From the NCBI RefSeq assembly GCF_012027725.1, contig NZ_SJOU01000014.1, forward strand, positions 1 through 64,000: a stretch of DNA of 64,000 bases, in the 5' to 3' direction. The stretch comes from Olsenella sp. SW781 (GTDB taxonomy: Bacteria; Actinomycetota; Coriobacteriia; Coriobacteriales; Atopobiaceae). The notes below the pieces were generated by a model. The model was not told the DNA's origin. It saw only the letters and a program-made list of their open reading frames with translations, and did no database searches. Below, piece by piece: positions 6,162 through 16,115 of this stretch (its first letter is position 1; each line of letters starts with the position of its first letter). The position numbers and the translations under genes are program-made.

Positions 6162-8741
6162 CTAGCAGGTGGCGCCGCCGATGACGGTCTTGTTGAGGAT
6201 GGCGTCCTTGTCGATGGGCGCGGTCAGCAGCTTCTCCTGCACGTAGTCAAAGCCGAGGCGCGCCACGGTGTCGGCAAAGCGCTCGCCGCTCTCGCCCTCG
6301 TCGCGGAAGAAGAGGATCGCGCGCTCCACGAGGTCCATGACCTCGTCCTCGCTGGTGAAGATCTTGTCCAGCGCCTGGCCATGCGCGACCTTCTTGCCCC
6401 AGCGCCCGCCGATGTAGACCTTGTAGCCCGCAAGCCCCTCGGTCACGGCGCCAAACGGGCACGCGCCCACGCAACGGCCGCAGTGGTTGCACGCGGAGCC
6501 ATCGATCGTGATCTTACCGTCCGGCCCGATCTGCGCGTCGCCCATCGGGCACGCCTTCACGACCTGGCAGACCTTGCACGCGCGACACTTCTCGAGGTCG
6601 ATCTGCGGCACGCGCTGGCCAACGATGCCCAGGTCGTTGAGGTCGGGCTTGACGCACATGTTGGGGCAGCCGCCCACGGCGATCTTGAACTTGTGCGGCA
6701 GGTCCACGCCGTGATAGCCCACGTAGAAGCGCTCGTGCAGCTTCTCGGAGAGGTCGAAGGTGTCGATGAGGCCGTACTGGCAGGTGGTGCCCTTGCAGCT
6801 CACGACCGGGCGCACCTTGGAGCCGGTGCCGCCGGCGTCCAGGCCGTGGTCCTGGAGAAACGCGATGCACTCGTCGATCTTCTCGTACCTCACGCCCTGG
6901 ATCTCCAGCGTGAGGCGCGTGGTCATCGTGACCTCGCCGGAGCCAAAGCGCTCGGCGGCCTCGGCCACGGCGCGCTGCTCGTCCACCGTGATCTTGCCGT
7001 TGCGCGTGATCACGCGGATGTTGAAGACGTCGTCGTAGCGCTTGTCCTGCAGGCAGCCCAGGCCCTTGAGTCGCTTGACCTCGGCGGCGGGCAGCTGGGT
7101 GCCCGCCGGGCGCGGCACGCGGACCTCGTTGAACGTCACGCCGCCCTCGAGGACGCGCGTCTGCGTGTAGCCAGCGGCCTTGAGACGGTTCTGCGCGAAG
7201 TACCCGCGCTTGCCCTTGGCGCACACCAGCAGGAGCCTCTCGTCCTTCTCGTGACCGGGCAGCCCGTCCGGACCGATCTTGGTGAGGTCAACCCACTCCG
7301 CGCCGGGGATCGTGGGGGCGGGCAGCACGTCGATCACGTGGTAGTCCGTGGCGGCACCGGCGGCGTACTCGGCCGGCGTGAAGCTCTCGAGCTCGCCCGC
7401 GAGCTTGTTCTCCAGAATGTAGGCCGTCGTGACCAGCGGGTGAATGGCGGTCGAGAAGGGCGGTGCGTAGGAGAGGTCCATCAGGTCAAGGTCCTCCACG
7501 CGCGCCTTCTGGTAGAGCGCGGTCACCACCACGTCCGTGACCTTGTCCACGGCGCTGGCGCCGAGCACCTGCATGCCGAGCAGGCGGTGCGACGCGCGGT
7601 CCGCGACGAGCTTCACCATGAAGCTCGAGGAGCCGGGGTAGTAGTGGGCCTTGTCGTCCACCACGGAGACCACGCTCACCGGGTCAAAGCCCGCCTCGCG
7701 CGCGGCCGCCTCGGTGAGGCCGGTGCGGCCGCCGTTCAGCGTGGGCAGCAGGCGCACCGCGCCGGTCCCGAGCGCACCGGGGTAGGGCGTCGGCGTGCCC
7801 GTGAGCGTGCGGGCGATCGCGCGGCCAGCGATGTTGGCCGTCGAGCCCATGGCGCTCCAGAACGGGCGGCCGGTGATGGCGTTCGTGACCTCGGCACAGT
7901 CGCCGGCGGCGTAGACGTCCGCCAGGTTGGTGGCGCCGAACTCGTCCACGACCACGCAGCCGCGGTCGAGCTCCGCGCCGGAGCCCTCGAGCCACGCGGT
8001 GTTGGGCCTGATGCCAATGGAGAGGATCACGAGGTCCGCCGGCAGCGTGCCCGCGCCGGTCTCCACGCCCTCGACCTTGTCGCCGCCCTTGATGGCCGCC
8101 AGCGGGCACGACGTCATGACGCGCATGCCGGCCGCCTTGAGCTGGCGCTGCGCGAAGCCGGCCATCTCGGGGTCAAAGACGTTGGGCAGGATCTGCGGCA
8201 GCGCGTCGATCACCGTGACGGAGAGACCGCGCGAGAGCAGGTTCTCGGCCACCTCCAGGCCGATGAAGCCGGCGCCCACAATCACCGCACGGCGCGCCCC
8301 GGCGTCGGCGTAGTCGCGGATGGCCTCGGCGTCGTCGGGCGTGCGCACGGTGAAGACGCCCGGCAGGTCGGTGCCGGGGATGCTCGCGGGCACGATCGGC
8401 GAGGCACCGGTGGCGATGACCAGCTTATCGTACTTCTCGCCGTGCTCGGAGCCGTCCTTCTCGCGCACCGTGACCTCGTGCGCTGCGGCGTCAAGCGCCA
8501 CGGCCTCCACGCCCGTGCGCACCTCAACGCCGGTGAGCCCCTCGTAGGCGGCCGGCGTGTTGACGATGAGCTCGCCGCGCGTCTGGATGTCCCCGCCGAT
8601 GTAGTACGGCAGGCCGCACCCGGCGTAGCTGATGTCCTCGCTCTTGGTCACGACCACGACCTCGGCCGAGCGGTCGCACCGCTTGAGCTTGGCCGCGACC
8701 TTGGTTCCGGCGGCCACGCCGCCCACGATCAGGTACCTCAT
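6162..8741 (-). CDS. Four-module reductase: CoA-disulfide-reductase-like FAD domain, rhodanese, siroheme sulfite/nitrite reductase, ferredoxin
   Basis: 859 residues from ATG 8741 (GGAGAGG 6 nt upstream; an earlier ATG at 8765 lacks this). Residues 1-450: FAD/NAD(P)-dependent disulfide reductase with GGVAAGT, VGAGFIG and YAAGDC motifs and redox Cys42 in YAGCG, as in CoA-disulfide reductase. About 465-540: rhodanese domain with active Cys507 (VCAKGKRGY). About 570-710: nitrite/sulfite reductase module with Cys649, Cys654, Cys692 and Cys696 (GGCPNMC) to hold the siroheme-linked 4Fe-4S cluster. About 717-765: two ferredoxin 4Fe-4S motifs, each with four cysteines. Likely moves NAD(P)H electrons through FAD and clusters to a sulfur or nitrogen oxyanion, with rhodanese carrying persulfide. 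The nearby NifX-like and CbiK-like genes fit a siroheme/iron need. The substrate cannot be read from sequence. Confidence 0.85.
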   Translation of the reverse strand: MRYLIVGGVAAGTKVAAKLKRCDRSAEVVVVTKSEDISYAGCGLPYYIGGDIQTRGELIVNTPAAYEGLTGVEVRTGVEAVALDAAAHEVTVREKDGSEHGEKYDKLVIATGASPIVPASIPGTDLPGVFTVRTPDDAEAIRDYADAGARRAVIVGAGFIGLEVAENLLSRGLSVTVIDALPQILPNVFDPEMAGFAQRQLKAAGMRVMTSCPLAAIKGGDKVEGVETGAGTLPADLVILSIGIRPNTAWLEGSGAELDRGCVVVDEFGATNLADVYAAGDCAEVTNAITGRPFWSAMGSTANIAGRAIARTLTGTPTPYPGALGTGAVRLLPTLNGGRTGLTEAAAREAGFDPVSVVSVVDDKAHYYPGSSSFMVKLVADRASHRLLGMQVLGASAVDKVTDVVVTALYQKARVEDLDLMDLSYAPPFSTAIHPLVTTAYILENKLAGELESFTPAEYAAGAATDYHVIDVLPAPTIPGAEWVDLTKIGPDGLPGHEKDERLLLVCAKGKRGYFAQNRLKAAGYTQTRVLEGGVTFNEVRVPRPAGTQLPAAEVKRLKGLGCLQDKRYDDVFNIRVITRNGKITVDEQRAVAEAAERFGSGEVTMTTRLTLEIQGVRYEKIDECIAFLQDHGLDAGGTGSKVRPVVSCKGTTCQYGLIDTFDLSEKLHERFYVGYHGVDLPHKFKIAVGGCPNMCVKPDLNDLGIVGQRVPQIDLEKCRACKVCQVVKACPMGDAQIGPDGKITIDGSACNHCGRCVGACPFGAVTEGLAGYKVYIGGRWGKKVAHGQALDKIFTSEDEVMDLVERAILFFRDEGESGERFADTVARLGFDYVQEKLLTAPIDKDAILNKTVIGGATC

Positions 8742-8861
8742 GGCGTTCCTCTCCGTTGGCGCCACCCCTCGCGGCGCACATTCCCATGGTAGGTCCGCGC
8801 ATCGAGGTTTTTATCGGCAATCGGCGAGAAGCGCGCCCGACTCGGCCTATCATGCTGCTCA

Positions 8862-8874
8862 GGCGAGAAGAACG
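8862..8874 (+). repeat. Copy of the abundant GGCGAGAAGAACG motif
   Basis: Exact 13-mer immediately before the ribosome site (GGGAGG) of the HAD phosphatase gene. The other exact copies lie at 2491, 10125, 16696, 25862, 29222, 29239, 35216, 45172, 51518, 57031 and 59917 (plus strand) and 17188, 26259 and 47166 (minus strand). Confidence 0.8.
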
Positions 8875-8883
8875 GGAGGCCTC

Positions 8884-9681
8884 ATGCCCCGCACGGCAGT
8901 TTTCAGTGACATCGACGGAACGTTGCTCAACTCCACCCATCAGGTGACGTCCCGCACGCGCGCCGCGATCCGCGCGGTGCAGGCGGCGGGCGTGCCGTTT
9001 GTGATCGTGACGGCGCGCGGCGTCTCGGGGACCTACCCGCTCCTCGATCAGCAGGACATCTCCTGCACCGTGGTCACCTACAGCGGCGGCGTCATCCTGG
9101 ACGAGGCGCGCAACGTCATCCACCACCACGGCCTCACGCGCGCGCAGGCCCAGGAGGTCGTCTCCTTTGCCGAGGCCGAGGGCCTGGACATGACCTGGAG
9201 CGCCTACTCCTTCGAGGACTGGGTGGCGCCCGACCGCACCGACCCGCGCCTGCTCCAGGAGGAGCGCATCGTGATGGCCGAGGCGCGCGAGGGCACCATC
9301 GACTCCATCGAGCGTGACGAGGTGCAGAAGATCCTCTGCCTCTGCACGGCGGGCAGCACCAAGGAGGTCGAGCGCCGTCTCAAGGAGCGCTTTCCCGAGT
9401 TTGCCATCGCCATCTCCTCGGAGACGCTCATCGAGGTCATGCCCGCCGGATCGAGCAAGGCGGGCGCGGTTCGCATCCTCTGCGACCTCTGGGGGCTTGA
9501 CCCGGCCGACGCCCTGGCGTTCGGCGACAACTACAATGACCTTCCCATGCTCGAGGCCGTGGGCCATGGCTACCTCATGGGCAACGCGCCGTCGGAGCTC
9601 CTGGAGCGCGCGTCGCTCGTCGCACCCACGAACGACGAGGACGGCGTGGCGCGCGTGCTCGAGCATCTTGGCCTCATATGA
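8884..9681 (+). CDS. Cof-type HAD-IIB phosphatase
   Basis: 265 residues from ATG 8884 (GGGAGG upstream). All HAD motifs are present: DIDGTLL near residue 9 (nucleophile plus acid Asp), TARG (motif II), Lys in SSKAGAV (motif III) and GDNYNDLPML (motif IV); a C2B cap lies between. Cof/YidA-type enzymes hydrolyse sugar phosphates or phosphorylated cofactors with Mg2+ in the cytosol; specificity is not readable. It is divergent from the reductase gene, and its stop overlaps a REP-like hairpin at 9678-9708. Confidence 0.85.
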   Translation: MPRTAVFSDIDGTLLNSTHQVTSRTRAAIRAVQAAGVPFVIVTARGVSGTYPLLDQQDISCTVVTYSGGVILDEARNVIHHHGLTRAQAQEVVSFAEAEGLDMTWSAYSFEDWVAPDRTDPRLLQEERIVMAEAREGTIDSIERDEVQKILCLCTAGSTKEVERRLKERFPEFAIAISSETLIEVMPAGSSKAGAVRILCDLWGLDPADALAFGDNYNDLPMLEAVGHGYLMGNAPSELLERASLVAPTNDEDGVARVLEHLGLI

Positions 9682-9708
9682 CAAAGGTGACAGGGTCAAC
9701 TGTCATAA
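9678..9708. repeat. REP-K hairpin overlapping a stop codon
   Basis: TATGACA and TGTCATA form the ends of a 31-nt unit whose core AAGGTGACAGGGTCAAC recalls the other GGGGAC-type repeats. It contains the TGA of the HAD gene and ends just before the ribosome site of the next gene. Confidence 0.5.
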
Positions 9709-9724
9709 ACGAAAGGAGAACCCC

Positions 9725-10087
9725 ATGAAGGTCGCCATTCCCACCCTCGGCAAGGGCGGTCTTGACTGCGAGCGCTCCGGCCACTTTGGCCACTGCGACT
9801 GCTTCACCGTGGTCGACGTCGAGGACGGCAAGGTCGGCGCCGTGAGCGTCATCGACAACCCGCCCCACGAGGAGGGCGGCTGCATGCGCCCCGTGGCGCT
9901 GCTCGCTCAGAACGGCATCGACGCCATCGTCGCCGCCGGCATGGGCATGCGCCCGATGATGGGCTTCGCGCAGGCGGGCATCACCGTCTACTTTGAGAAC
10001 CAGACCCCGGGCGTGGGAGACGTCGCGCAGATGGCCGCCGCCGGAACGCTCCCCGTCATGGGCGAGGAGCACGCCTGCCATCACTAG
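9725..10087 (+). CDS. NifX/NifB-C-like iron-molybdenum cofactor-binding family protein
   Basis: 120 residues, a single dinitrogenase FeMo-cofactor-binding domain: MKVAIPT start, SGHFGHCDCFTVVD, then NPPHEEGGCM, AAGMGMRPM and a C-terminal HACHH. The family (IPR003731) covers proteins that carry or sense iron-sulfur or Fe-Mo clusters, and many anaerobes encode such stand-alone copies outside nitrogen fixation. The Cys and His residues are plausible metal ligands. GAAAGGAG precedes the ATG. Placed 1 bp from the CbiK-like chelatase gene and near a siroheme/4Fe-4S reductase, it probably serves metal-cofactor handling there (inference). Confidence 0.8.
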   Translation: MKVAIPTLGKGGLDCERSGHFGHCDCFTVVDVEDGKVGAVSVIDNPPHEEGGCMRPVALLAQNGIDAIVAAGMGMRPMMGFAQAGITVYFENQTPGVGDVAQMAAAGTLPVMGEEHACHH

Positions 10088-10088
10088 C

Positions 10089-10805
10089 GTGCCCGATGCC
10101 CTGGTCATAGCCGGCTGCCTGTCCGGCGAGAAGAACGACGCGGGCGTGGCCGCGCTTGTGGACGAGCTTGCGGCGGCGGTCGGTGCCGGCGCGGTGCTGC
10201 GGGCTCGAACGGGCGGACGTCCCGTGGGGCCCGCGGTCCCCGAGGCCCTGGCGGAGCTGCGGGCGCGCGGCGTCCGCCGGGCCCTCGTGGTGACGACGCA
10301 CGTGACGAACGGCCGGCTCCAGCGTGAGGCCCGATTTGCCGTGCGCGCCGCGTTCTGGGGCTTTGACGGGCTGAACCTCGCCCCGCCCCTGCTCTCCGAA
10401 GAGGAGGACTTCGCCGCCGTGGCCGCCGCCCTCGACGAGGCGCTGCCCGCCCGCCCGGGGCTCGTGGTCGCGCTTGCCGGCCACCGTGGCGCCGCGTGCG
10501 AGGAGGCGTTCGCCCGGCTTGAGGAAGCCCTTTCGGAGCGCGGTCGTGCCGACGTGCTCGTGGACGCGCCGGGCCACCTGTCCGGCCGCCTCGCGCGCCG
10601 GCCCGAGCGCAAGGTTCTGCTTGGCCCCCTTCTGATGGCCCTGGGCCACCATGCGCGCCACGACGTGCTCGTTGATCTGCGGGAACAGCTTGCCGCGCAG
10701 GGCCTTACCGTGTCGACCTGGCCGCATGCCCTGGCCGAGCTGCCTGCCGTTCGCGCGCTCGTAGTGGCCCACGCGCTTTCCTTCTGCCCGTCCGGGGTGG
10801 TCTAG
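10089..10805 (+). CDS. Sirohydrochlorin chelatase, CbiK-like
   Basis: 238 residues from GTG 10089, directly after the preceding stop. The C-terminal half follows the CbiK pattern: LAGHRGAACEEAFARLEEAL, then VLVDAPGHLSG, then VLLGPLLMALGHHARHDVL, resembling GHGT, VGTVEG and LMLVAGDHA of the anaerobic cobaltochelatase. Candidate metal ligands are His in TTHVTNG and in LGHHARHD. Such enzymes insert Co2+ (B12 route) or Fe2+ (siroheme) into sirohydrochlorin. With a siroheme-type reductase close by, ferrochelation is the attractive reading. The N-terminal half is diverged (GGRPVGPAVPEALAELRARG), so activity is likely but not certain. Confidence 0.65.
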   Translation: MPDALVIAGCLSGEKNDAGVAALVDELAAAVGAGAVLRARTGGRPVGPAVPEALAELRARGVRRALVVTTHVTNGRLQREARFAVRAAFWGFDGLNLAPPLLSEEEDFAAVAAALDEALPARPGLVVALAGHRGAACEEAFARLEEALSERGRADVLVDAPGHLSGRLARRPERKVLLGPLLMALGHHARHDVLVDLREQLAAQGLTVSTWPHALAELPAVRALVVAHALSFCPSGVV

Positions 10806-10841
10806 AATGGTCTGCGAGCCCGCGTCTCCCGTCGCGTCCGG

Positions 10842-10923
10842 AAATTAACGCACATCCAATGTGCCCGCCGCGAATGCCAACTGGGAAAACGCGCGCTCCA
10901 CAAAACCAAATGTGCGTTAATTT
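10842..10923. repeat. Widely spaced inverted repeat (REP-J)
   Basis: AAATTAACGCACAT (10842-10855) is inverted at 10910-10923, separated by 54 bp; a partial third copy (ATGTGC) follows the left arm. Fills the gap before the phosphodiesterase gene. Confidence 0.55.
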
Positions 10924-10958
10924 TCCGACCCTCCCGGCACGCGCAGAAAGGACCTCCC

Positions 10959-11498
10959 ATGAAGCTCGTCATCGCCTCCGACATCCACGGCGCGGCCGAC
11001 GCCTGCGCCCGCCTCATGGCCGCGATTGAGGAGGAGTCTCCCGACCGCGTGGTGCTTCTCGGCGACCTGCTCTACCACGGTCCGCGCAACGACCTCCCGG
11101 CCGACTACGCCCCCAAGCGCGTGATTGAGATGCTTAACGCCGTCGCCGACCGCGTGATCGCCGTGCGCGGCAACTGCGAGGCCGAGGTCGACCAGATGGT
11201 CCTCAAGTTCCCCTGCATGGCGGACCACAACATCCTGCTGGACCCGGCGGCCGGGATGACGCTTTTCCTCACGCACGGACACGTCTATGGGCCCGGCTAC
11301 CACAACAGCGTGGATGCATGGCCAAAGCTGCCGGAGCGCTCCGCGCTCGTGTACGGTCACACTCACGTCAAAGTGAGCGAGAAGGACGAGGCGCACGGGG
11401 CCTGGGTCTTCAACCCCGGCTCCGTGGGCATTCCCAAGGATGGCTCGGCCAGCTACGGCGTCTACGAGGACGGCAGCTTCGAGCATCGGCTGCTGTAG
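10959..11498 (+). CDS. yfcE: YfcE-type metallophosphodiesterase
   Basis: 179 residues, close to the family's usual length. Complete calcineurin-like metal centre: SDIHG near the N-terminus, GDLLYHG, GNCEAEVD, LTHGH and YGHTHV, with NPGSVGIP near the end as in YfcE/MJ0936. These cytosolic enzymes hydrolyse phosphodiester model compounds using two Mn2+ ions; the natural substrate is unsettled. GAAAGGA sits before the ATG. The REP-A hairpin at 11522-11590 follows the gene. Confidence 0.9.
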   Translation: MKLVIASDIHGAADACARLMAAIEEESPDRVVLLGDLLYHGPRNDLPADYAPKRVIEMLNAVADRVIAVRGNCEAEVDQMVLKFPCMADHNILLDPAAGMTLFLTHGHVYGPGYHNSVDAWPKLPERSALVYGHTHVKVSEKDEAHGAWVFNPGSVGIPKDGSASYGVYEDGSFEHRLL

Positions 11499-11521
11499 CC
11501 CCTCATCGGCGTCGTGCCGCA

Positions 11522-11590
11522 GGCGTGCAAAGGGGACAGTCACTTTCGCACGGTTTGCCCGTGCGAAAGTGACTGTCCCCTTTGCACGCC
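11522..11590. repeat. REP-A pair: perfect inverted repeat with 31-nt arms
   Basis: Left arm 11522-11552 and right arm 11560-11590 are exact reverse complements around a 7-nt loop (GTTTGCC). Each arm carries the unit GTGCAAAGGGGACAGTCAC. It lies between the yfcE stop and the dnaK control region. Confidence 0.9.
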
Positions 11591-11610
11591 CTAAAATCCT
11601 CGCTTCAAAA

Positions 11611-11644
11611 AATCTCATGTGTAGAGACTTAGATTATGTATAGA
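11611..11644 (+). promoter_or_regulatory. dnaK promoter with candidate HspR operator
   Basis: AATCTCATG - TGTAGAG - ACTTAGATT (11611-11635) has 9-7-9 spacing, and a TATAGA -10 box (11639-11644) follows 3 bp later. The same layout precedes clpB (17212-17236), and a symmetric version precedes hsp20 (22623-22647). The 7-nt spacer matches the HAIR element of HspR although the half-site differs from the classical CTTGAGT. Confidence 0.55.
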
Positions 11645-11665
11645 ATCGAGGCGCAGAGGGGATAA

Positions 11666-13645
<1,980 letters not shown>

Positions 13646-13676
13646 TCCACAGCGGCCGTACGTAACGGATTAGAAC

Positions 13677-13748
13677 AGGGGCGGCCACGGCTACGCGGCC
13701 GCCCCTCGTGCAAAGGGGACCGTGCAAAGGGGACAGTCACTTTTGCAC
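13677..13748. repeat. Hairpin plus REP-A units between dnaK and grpE
   Basis: AGGGGCGGCC (13677-13686) pairs with 13697-13706 as a GC stem. A half REP-A unit (13708-13720) and a full one (13722-13748, ends GTGCAAA/TTTTGCAC) follow. It may stabilise the dnaK message end or attenuate grpE. Confidence 0.7.
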
Positions 13749-13772
13749 ACCCGAGAGTTTGAGGAGGGTGAC

Positions 13773-14519
13773 GTGAAGGTGCCCATCGAGGTAGAGGACG
13801 AGAAGAACGAGGCCATGGAGCCCGAGCCCGTCGAGCCGGAGGACGTGGACCCGGAATCCGAGGAGGCCGAGGCCGAGGACGTCGTCGAGGACGTGGACCC
13901 GGACGAGGAGCGCGCCCGCGTAGAGGCCGCCATCCGCGCCGGCGAGGAGGCGGCGGAGCGCGAGCTTGCCGCCGACGCGAGCAAGATTCGCGAGGAGCGC
14001 GACGAGCTGCAGAAGAAGCTCGCCGACGTCGAGGACCAGATCGAGGCCGCCAAGAAGGAGGCCTCCGAGGCCACGGAGCGCATGCTGCGCCTCCAGGCGG
14101 ACTGGGACAACTACCGTCGCCGCACCGCCGCCGAGCGTCTTGCCGAGAAGGAGCGTGCGGCAGAGAAGCTGGTCACCAACCTGCTGCCGGTAATCGACGA
14201 CATCGAGCGCGCCATCGAGCACGCCGGCGTCACCGAGGGCGACACGCAGTTCCAGCAGTTCGTCGACGGCGTCTCCGCGGTGCACGCCAAGATGCTCGGC
14301 GTGCTCGAGAAGGAGGGCGTCGAGCCCATCGACCCGGTGGGGGAGCCCTTTGAGCCGCTGGCCCACCAGGCCGTCGGCCGCGTGGAGGACAAGGACGCCT
14401 TCGACGAGACCGTGGCCCAGGTGTATCAGAAGGGCTACAAGATGGGCGACAAGGTCATTCGCACCGCCATGGTGACGGTGACCTACGGCGGGCCCAAGCG
14501 CCCCGCCGAGGAAGAGTAG
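13773..14519 (+). CDS. grpE: Nucleotide exchange factor GrpE
   Basis: 248 residues from GTG 13773 with GGAGGG just upstream; an upstream GTG at 13722 lies inside a REP hairpin and is not credible. An acidic disordered N-terminus of about 65 residues (EPVEPEDVDPESEEAEAED) precedes the long dimerising coiled coil (about 70-140) and the C-terminal beta domain that opens the DnaK nucleotide cleft (MLGVLEKEGVEPIDPVGEPF, AVGRVEDKD). Releases ADP from DnaK. The acidic tail is longer than usual, as often in Actinobacteria. The N-terminal coding part contains GACGAGAAGAACG, a 12/13 copy of the abundant motif. Confidence 0.95.
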   Translation: MKVPIEVEDEKNEAMEPEPVEPEDVDPESEEAEAEDVVEDVDPDEERARVEAAIRAGEEAAERELAADASKIREERDELQKKLADVEDQIEAAKKEASEATERMLRLQADWDNYRRRTAAERLAEKERAAEKLVTNLLPVIDDIERAIEHAGVTEGDTQFQQFVDGVSAVHAKMLGVLEKEGVEPIDPVGEPFEPLAHQAVGRVEDKDAFDETVAQVYQKGYKMGDKVIRTAMVTVTYGGPKRPAEEE

Positions 14520-14525
14520 CGCCAC

Positions 14526-14609
14526 GGGCGTGCAAAGGGGACAGTCACTTTTGCACGCGCGCAGGTTAGTTGGACGGCGTGCAAAAGTGACTGCCCCCTT
14601 TGCACGCCC
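14526..14609. repeat. REP-A pair between grpE and dnaJ
   Basis: 33-nt arms (14526-14558 and 14577-14609) are reverse complements with one mismatch, around an 18-nt loop. Together with 13677-13748 it puts a strong hairpin in both chaperone intergenic gaps. Confidence 0.85.
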
Positions 14610-14633
14610 TATCAGAAGGGAGGCTCGTGCGAG

Positions 14634-15602
14634 ATGGCAACTAAGCGAAGCTACTATGATGTGCTGGGCGTGAAGCGCGACGCCTCTGACGACGAGATCA
14701 AGAAGGCGTTCCGCAAGCTGGCGGCCAAGTACCACCCGGACGCCGGCGGCGACGAGCAGAAGTTCAAGGAGGTCAGCGAGGCGTACACCACGCTCTCGGA
14801 CCCCAAGAAGCGCCGTGAGTACGACCAGATGCTCATGTTCGGCGGCATCCCCGGCGCCGACTTCGGCGGCTCGGGCGGCCGCGGCCGCTACACGTACACC
14901 ACCAACGTGGGCGGGGACTGGTCCGACATCTTCGACAGCATGCGCGGCGGCGGTGACGGCGGCTTCGGCGGGTTCGACTTCTCGTCGATCTTCGGCGGGG
15001 CTGCGGGGCGTGCGGCCAATCGGCCCACCAAGGGCAGCGACCTCACCATGTCGGTGGACGTCTCCGCCGAGGAGGCGTTCCGCGGCGCCACGCGCAAGGC
15101 GACGTATCGCGTGCCATCCACGGGCGAGGAGCAGACGCTCACCATCAAGATTCCCGCCGGCGCCGTGGACGGCGGCAAGCTCCGCTACCGGGGCCGCGGC
15201 GAGTATGGCACCAACGGCGGCGACCGTGGCGACCTCGTGATCACCACGCACGTGGCGGAGCACCCGCTGTTCAAGCGCGATGGCGCGGACGTGCGGATGG
15301 ACCTTCCCATCAGCATGTACGAGGCAACGCTCGGCGCGACCGTCGAGGTCCCGACGCCCGACGGGACCGAGGTGCGCCTCAAGGTCCCGGCTGGCACGCA
15401 GGACGGCAAGACCTTCCGCTTCCGCGACCTGGGCGCCCCCAACGTCAAGCGCAAGGGCACGCGCGGCGCGCTCTACGTGACGGTGCGCGTGAAGGTCCCG
15501 ACGCTCATCACCAAGAAGGAGCGCGACGCGCTCGAGGCGCTGCGCGACGCCGACACGCGCGACTACCGCGAGGAGGTCAACCGTTATGGTACGCAGCGCT
15601 AG
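14634..15602 (+). CDS. dnaJ: DnaJ-family co-chaperone lacking the zinc-finger domain
   Basis: 322 residues. J domain at 5-70 with the HPD motif in KYHPDAGG; Gly/Phe-rich linker about 75-125 ([17 protein letters not shown]); then two CTD beta-barrels ([17 protein letters not shown] onward) and a short C-terminal helix. No CxxCxGxG repeats anywhere, so this is a class B (CbpA-like) DnaJ rather than the class A protein usually found in this operon. It stimulates the DnaK ATPase and delivers substrates. The gene overlaps hspR by 17 bp, so the two are translationally linked. Confidence 0.93.
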   Translation: MATKRSYYDVLGVKRDASDDEIKKAFRKLAAKYHPDAGGDEQKFKEVSEAYTTLSDPKKRREYDQMLMFGGIPGADFGGSGGRGRYTYTTNVGGDWSDIFDSMRGGGDGGFGGFDFSSIFGGAAGRAANRPTKGSDLTMSVDVSAEEAFRGATRKATYRVPSTGEEQTLTIKIPAGAVDGGKLRYRGRGEYGTNGGDRGDLVITTHVAEHPLFKRDGADVRMDLPISMYEATLGATVEVPTPDGTEVRLKVPAGTQDGKTFRFRDLGAPNVKRKGTRGALYVTVRVKVPTLITKKERDALEALRDADTRDYREEVNRYGTQR

Positions 15603-16068
15603 CGAGGAGCGCGGCAGGGACCGCGGGCGCGAGGGCCGCGACCGCGACAAGCCCCTCTACATGATCAGCGTGGCCGCCGAGCTCACGGGCATGCACCCGC
15701 AGACCCTGCGCGTCTACGAGCAGAAGGGGCTCGTCACGCCCGGACGCTCGCGCGGCAACACGCGCCTCTACTCGCAGTCAGACATCGACCGGCTGAACCT
15801 CATCTCCAAGCTCACCGACGAGGGCATCAACCTCGCCGGCGTCGTGCGCATCCTCGACATGCGCGAGCGCATGCTGGCGCGCGAGGACGAGCTCGAGGAG
15901 CTGCGTCGCCGCGTGCGCGAGCTCGAGGACGAGGTCCACGAGTTCCGCATGCAGGAGAAGATCACGGCGCTCGCCCGCTATGACAGCGCGAGCAGTCCCG
16001 AGCAGGTCATGCGCCGCCTCCTGCTCAACGGCGCCCCCGATTCTGGCGAGAAGGACGGGCATGCCTAA
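15586..16068 (+). CDS. hspR: MerR-family heat-shock repressor HspR
   Basis: 160 residues. After a basic leader (about 22 residues) comes a MerR winged helix: [23 protein letters not shown] and [16 protein letters not shown] with the N-T-R-L-Y wing signature, then a coiled coil (about 80-130) rich in Arg/Glu. HspR uses DnaK as corepressor and shuts off dnaK, clpB and hsp20-type genes in Actinobacteria; here all three carry a common 9-7-9 element. Terminal residues and stop codon are embedded in REP-B repeats, and it ends the operon at that hairpin. No zinc or effector cysteines, as expected. Confidence 0.95.
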   Translation: MVRSASEERGRDRGREGRDRDKPLYMISVAAELTGMHPQTLRVYEQKGLVTPGRSRGNTRLYSQSDIDRLNLISKLTDEGINLAGVVRILDMRERMLAREDELEELRRRVRELEDEVHEFRMQEKITALARYDSASSPEQVMRRLLLNGAPDSGEKDGHA

Positions 16069-16115
16069 AAGGGGCCATGCCTAAAAGGGGCCAGGCCCCT
16101 TTTAGGCATGTTTTT
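16061..16115 (+). terminator. REP-B repeats forming the hspR terminator
   Basis: ATGCCTAAAAGGGGCC occurs twice in tandem (16061-16076 and 16077-16092) and once inverted (16094-16109), giving a 16-bp perfect hairpin followed by T5 (16111-16115). The first copy supplies the hspR stop codon. It also abuts the stop of the convergent lipoprotein gene. Confidence 0.8.

Noticed and set aside
13722-13772. Upstream GTG start for grpE
   Set aside because: It lies inside a REP-A hairpin; GTG 13773 has the GGAGGG site and gives the normal N-terminus.
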